Shown one piece after another: positions 59,615 through 64,000 of a stretch of DNA of 64,000 nt. Origin of the DNA: Dactylorhiza incarnata (taxonomy: Eukaryota > Streptophyta > Magnoliopsida > Asparagales > Orchidaceae); NCBI GenBank assembly GCA_033032865.1, contig JAWHQI010000019.1, positions 10,830,001 through 10,894,000 on the forward strand, given 5' to 3'. The notes below the pieces were generated by a model that was given only the letters and a program-made list of their open reading frames with translations, searched no databases and had not been told where the DNA came from. Position numbers and translations under genes: made by a program. Each line of letters opens with the position of its first letter. Position 1 is the stretch's first letter.

Positions 59615-60109
59615 GGTGGGGCCCCAATTGGTTCAATTTAATCAAAGGGTGTAGATTTGACCAAAATTGGGTAAAGTTTGACTTTCATCAATTGGGGTCA
59701 ACTGGTCCCACCATGATGGGGCTTTTTGGTCCAATGGGTTCCTTAAAGTGTTTAGAGTGTGGTGGAAAGGTTAATTTGAACATTTGGAGTCAATTGAACA
59801 CTAATTGACTTAGTTTGGTTAATGTTGACTTGTTGTTGACTCTTGTCAATTTCATGCAATTGGGTCCCTCCCAAGTGCAATTCTCAAGGTAATTATCTTC
59901 CTTAGTGGTTAGGGTGGTATGGGGGGGGGGGGTCAATTTGGTGAATTGAGGATCAATTGGCCTAAGGGAGTGGTATTGGGCTATGTTGATTTTGTGCCCT
60001 TGGTGTGCACTTAGCACACTCCACTTGGTCCAAGGGCCTTAGTGGCCACTCAGCACACCACCCATGCCCTAATACAAACTAGGGGTCTAGAAGGATTGGG
60101 GATGTTACA
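59615..60109 (-). mobile_element. Right remainder of the C1 LTR
   Basis: It starts with the second ggtgg and then ggccccaattgg, continuing exactly where 46492 stopped (compare the uninterrupted order near 50893-50930). It ends gatgttaca at 60109. This proves that C2 is nested in C1. Confidence 0.9.
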
Positions 60110-63082
60110 AATCCCAATAAACAAAAGAAGTATTTCGTCCTCGAAATTTAGGTTCGGGTCTACGGGTTGCAAGCACTTATAAGAGTAAAGGATTTCCAAG
60201 ACGATTAATTTGCACCTGAGGTGATGAGTTCCGGGAAACGTTGTTGCATGAAGTCCAAGGGCACCCAGCGGTGCTCCTCTTGCCTACGATTGAACTGCAA
60301 TAATCGGACATCAGAATTTCCTTCCACGAAAGAACTCGGACCTCTACTATATGAGAACTCAAACCGGAGCAACAGTCTTTACCAAAATTTCTCATTGCAC
60401 TTCTACTATTCCTTGCTAAGATTGTCGGCAATATTCCCACTAGGGGTTAATTGAAGGTTTATCCCGCCGCTCAGGCCGTCGTGCCATTAATCGCAATGCG
60501 GGTTCTACTTGCTCCATCCCGGTAATAAATAGGAAATGGACACTACAGAAACAAAACAAGCTAACCAGGTGTGGGTGTTAACAAAATTACTGCACCCCCT
60601 GGAGGAGGATCTAACTGTAATACATAAGACCCTACAGAGTTAATTTATACTATCATGCCGCGCTAGGTGGCACCGAAATCCCTCGAGTTCAACTTAACTT
60701 CAAAAGGTTATAATCACGAACCATGCTACATAAAACTCCGCTCATAAACTGATTAACCAGGACGTGATCATTTGGCCATCCGCCATTGTCTATTCTGATT
60801 CTTCACTATATGATTCTCTTACACGTGGGTGTTCAACACCACATATGCCATGAGACCTTATCCCTTAACATATGAGGTCTCTGCTGATAAACCATTTCCG
60901 ACTCCGCGGATACAAGGTCAGGTTTATCAGCTACAAAACAATAACCTATACCTTGATTACACTTGGACCAGAGTCTCTTATGACCTACGAATGTTACAAG
61001 AGGTTAACGCTTCTACACGTTAAATAAAAGAAAATATCCTCCATGCTTTTCTTTGAGGAACATGACGTCTGTAGCTTAAACTGATGTTCGTGAAACGACT
61101 CCCATCTACTTTCCATATCCATTTGGTTCATAACTCACGAGGGTAAAACCCTTTCTATCATGACATGTTTTGACACAATTGATTTCAACAAGAAGGGTGT
61201 CTCATTAAAACCCATTAATCCTCGAGAAATTTCACCATTCATATCTGGAAATCAAACCTGTCTCCCTTGTTCTTGAATCTTCCTAACTGGGATTATAAAT
61301 TTTTTTTTTTGGAGAAATTGCAAGTTCTGGTTCTTAAGATCGGAGGATTGTATATCTTCAATATATCATTCGTCAAATTTCACTTTAGATTTCCAATATC
61401 GAGTGGGCTAAACTTTCAAAGCCAAGTTGTCTCATCTCACTTAAGCTATAAATTATGAATTAAAGGATTCATCATAACGATCCTTCTCTTAGTTGTGTCC
61501 TCCAAAATTACATCGATAAATCTCATTGAGTAATCTTAATAATTTCAAGCCGGGGTTGATAGAAACAACAACTAACCGTTTATTTTAACTCTCTAATCCT
61601 CAACATTTAGTACAAGATGGTCGTTGCCATTTTTCCCGAGATCCGAACATAGTAAGATTCTCCATCTTAGCCCTAAATAGTTTATACCATCATATTACAA
61701 GATCCAAAGAGTCACCTTCCTAAGCTCTCTGGTTGTGCATAAACCAACTCTAAGAGTAAAATGATCTTAACTAAATTTTTCACCAAGGAGGGGGCTTGAA
61801 TTTTAATTAAAAATACTATCTGAAAATTACCTTTGAGAGCCTTGAAGTGTAAGAAACTCTAGTTATAATTTTTACTTGCGAAAACTTGATTCGAATCCTC
61901 AAAATTTCATGATGTGACACATTTATCCCAAGATACTAAACCGGGTATTCTTCTTATTTTCAGTACTTGACTAAAACGAGGCATTTGATCGGACGTCAAT
62001 ATTTATTAATTGTTCCGGTAACTCTACAAATCGATGTCTCGAGGTTAAGAAGGTGTATTTACAACCATACACTAGCAAGTTTGTTACGAAAAACTGATTA
62101 TTTCTTATGGTCATGAGAACTTATAGCCCAGTCTTACTTCTATCCAATCTAAATCTTACTTGGTCCTGCACTGAATTTGTCGCTTATGACATCCTTCCCT
62201 TGTGACCGGTAAGAGCTTGATGACCAAACGTCCATATAAAAGACAAGACAACATTGCTTGGATCAGGAAGTTAGAGGAATTCCCTAAGCTCTTAACCTGA
62301 TTTTCTTGATTTCAAGAGTCTTATGTCCATACACTGGACAACCCTTTACGTATAACCAAGTGATTAACAAGTTGATCACTTTTGTCGACTTAGATTCAGC
62401 CTTGGAGCAATAAGATGAGTACACGCTCACTCATGAAGTGTACCATTCACTTAACTTGTCAGTATAACTATAGCGGTCACCACTTGGTATAACAATCCCT
62501 ACTATTTAAGGTGAAGTAATTCTCCAAGGGTCTCAAACTTCTAAGGAGGGTTGACCCACAAACAAAAGTGTATGAATAAGATCTCGCCAATACCTGAGTA
62601 TCGTTGAATACTCCAAACCTCGAGATTACTATGAAAATGTCATAACCTTTTCTAAACAAGTCTAGGGGGCAATCCAAGTCGGTATTTTATTGGCCCAATA
62701 AACAAAAGGATAAGCCCCTACCGATTTGGGCTAAGTCTTTTCAGTACTTCTACGGTATATTCATCTTACATACGTACATAAACTTTAGGGCATATATTCT
62801 CTGACTTGGTGTTCCACCCTGAGACATATTGTTATGATAAGACTTAGGCTCCCGATGTTATAAGTTATGCTACCTTTTTCGAGTTCCCTATAAGATTAAC
62901 TAGGAAAGGAGGCCTTTTCAAGGAAAATTCAAATTCCAATTCGAGCTCTGGTATTTTATGGTGGTTGCCTCAACGTACTGCAATGGGAAGTAACAAGTTA
63001 TGGTAAGGGAGTTATGCTTATGGGTCTTCTATTACTCTAAAAGAAGACTACAGACACCCGATCTCCTCGAGATTGTCCTACC
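60110..63082 (-). mobile_element. Partial internal domain of C1
   Basis: It matches 51395 to about 54385 at high identity and stops at gattgtcctac, where LTR D begins. There are no genes; the NFEDEIFL-type relic at the start has diverged. Confidence 0.87.
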
Positions 63083-63502
63083 TGTAATGCCCCTGATTTT
63101 TACGGTATTTGTTTAATTCAGTGATGGCGTGTTAATGACGTCGGGGTGTTACTTCTAACGTCGAGTTAGCGGCGCGTTGCCATTTGCGCGTTTTCGCGTC
63201 CGTTTGGGTCAAGTCGACCAAATTTTGCGACGACCCGGAATTGGAAAATTTTACGTTAGGAAATTAGATTATTTAATTTTAAACTTGTCTATCAAGTTTC
63301 GTCGTGGTCCGAGCCATTTTGAAGCCTCGGTGTATTTTAGAAGTTTTGTATATATTTAAAGCTCGCCGTAACTTCCGCCATTCATATCTCGAAAACGGCA
63401 CGTCGGATTTTGATTCCAACTTCGTCGTTGGATTCGTAGCACCGTCGTTCACTTTAAGCGAAATTTTCGTTGGATTCGGCGTTCGTTTATTTTTATTGAT
63501 AA

Positions 63503-63537
<35 letters not shown>

Positions 63538-64000
63538 AAATAAATTCAGAATGTATAAATATATATATTCATGATATTTTATGCGTCGACTCCCTCTCCC
63601 CCCTATGCGTCGACTTCTTCTTCCCCTCTCAATGCATGCGTCGATTTACTCCTCCCCATGCGTCGATTTACTCCTCCCCATTGCGTCGACTTCTCTTCCC
63701 CCTGCGTCGAATCCCCTTTCCAGCCTTGCGTCGACTCTCCTTTTTGCATGCATGCGTCAACCCCTTCATTCTTTTATTAATGATAATAATAATAATGATA
63801 TTATTATTATTATTATTAAAATTATGTGTTGTTGCCTAAAAGAAAACGAACCAGCTTCTGCTTCTTCCTCATTCTGTCTGAACCAGAGAGAAAAAGCGAG
63901 CGACGGGAGTGGCGATTTCTTGAATCTTCCGGACGCCGCCGACGGAGCTCCGGTGGTCGAAATCGCGAGCCGAGCATAGTTTCGGAAATCTCTCGACGAG
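63083..64000 (+). mobile_element. Tekay/Del-like LTR D, cut by the window end
   Basis: It begins tgtaatgcccctgattttt and resembles the LTR of element A (4697 onwards and 11730 onwards). It inserted into the interior of C1. The gccgccgacgg and cgagcatag motifs near the right end match 11800-11870. The remainder is outside the window. Confidence 0.88.
63572..63755 (+). repeat. ATGCGTCGA minisatellite in LTR D
   Basis: About nine copies of a roughly 20-22-bp unit with tgcgtcgact or tgcgtcgatt and a pyrimidine-rich spacer, flanked on both sides by aat/att microsatellites (63507-63540 and 63779-63821). The array is not present in the matching part of the LTR of A. Confidence 0.85.

Larger units (their letters stand above)
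40629..63082 (-). mobile_element. LARD-like element C1, partial, with nested insertions
   Basis: The left LTR (3' LTR, minus orientation) runs 40629-46492 and 59615-60109. It is split by C2 and by the 5S-like palindrome. Its internal region runs 60110-63082, where a Tekay-like LTR cuts it. Without insertions the LTR is about 5.2 kb. It inserted in A's RNase H; cgttg (40624-40628) is the left half of its target duplication. The internal part matches C2's 51395 onwards. The 5' LTR lies beyond the window. Confidence 0.85.

Overview
The window is nuclear DNA of a seed plant. It is built almost entirely from nested LTR retrotransposons, solo LTRs, one nonautonomous DNA transposon and many tandem repeats. 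The evidence is direct: target-site duplications (TSDs), TG...CA LTR ends, an initiator-methionine tRNA primer site, Ty3/Gypsy gag-protease-RT-RNase H-integrase domains, and a dual RNase H (the second archaeal-type) typical of the plant Tat lineage. I found no intact host gene, rRNA gene or tRNA gene. The species cannot be told from the sequence.

Layout, left to right. Positions 1-4696 hold the oldest layer: a minus-strand Gypsy reverse transcriptase fragment (4319-4696) cut by two LTR fragments of a very-long-LTR family (1-1570 and 1571-4318). Element A, a Tekay/Del-like chromovirus, runs from 4697 to 40628. Its 5' LTR (4697-13821) is blown up by a Tat-like solo LTR (5238-5802), by an unexplained 5.8-kb segment with gene-like promoter/leader sequence, and by a PIF/Harbinger-like element (6348-7853) filled with a CpG-dense minisatellite. 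After the primer site come broken gag and protease (14508-16103). Element B (16104-39250) then interrupts A, and A's RT/RNase H resumes at 39251.

Element B is a 23-kb Tat-lineage element with 903-bp LTRs. Sense-strand gag, protease, RT with two RNase H domains, and integrase lie at 17063-22631. Next come a 95-bp satellite (22690-23800, resuming at 24860, split by a Copia-type solo LTR) and antisense genes with introns: one related to the plant 'putative gypsy type transposon' family (25620-33074, split by a 5.3-kb solo LTR) and a second one near the 3' LTR. The 3' end of B is duplicated, with a fold-back junction between the copies. One copy carries another solo LTR (34111-35145).

From 40629 to 63082 lies the long-LTR family again, as LARD-like elements on the minus strand. 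C1 is inserted in A's RNase H. A complete C2 (46493-59614: two 4.9-kb LTRs, 3.3-kb internal region without recognisable genes, TSD ggtgg) is inserted in the C1 LTR. The C1 LTR also holds a 1.1-kb four-arm palindromic element whose arms each contain the 3' core of 5S rRNA, resembling Cassandra-type elements. A second Tekay-like LTR (D) begins at 63083 and leaves the window.

The coding regions are mostly dead (stops, frameshifts, insertions). Order of events from the nesting: E, then A, then B and C1 into A, then C2, the 5S palindrome and D into C1. The solo LTRs are later events within their hosts.
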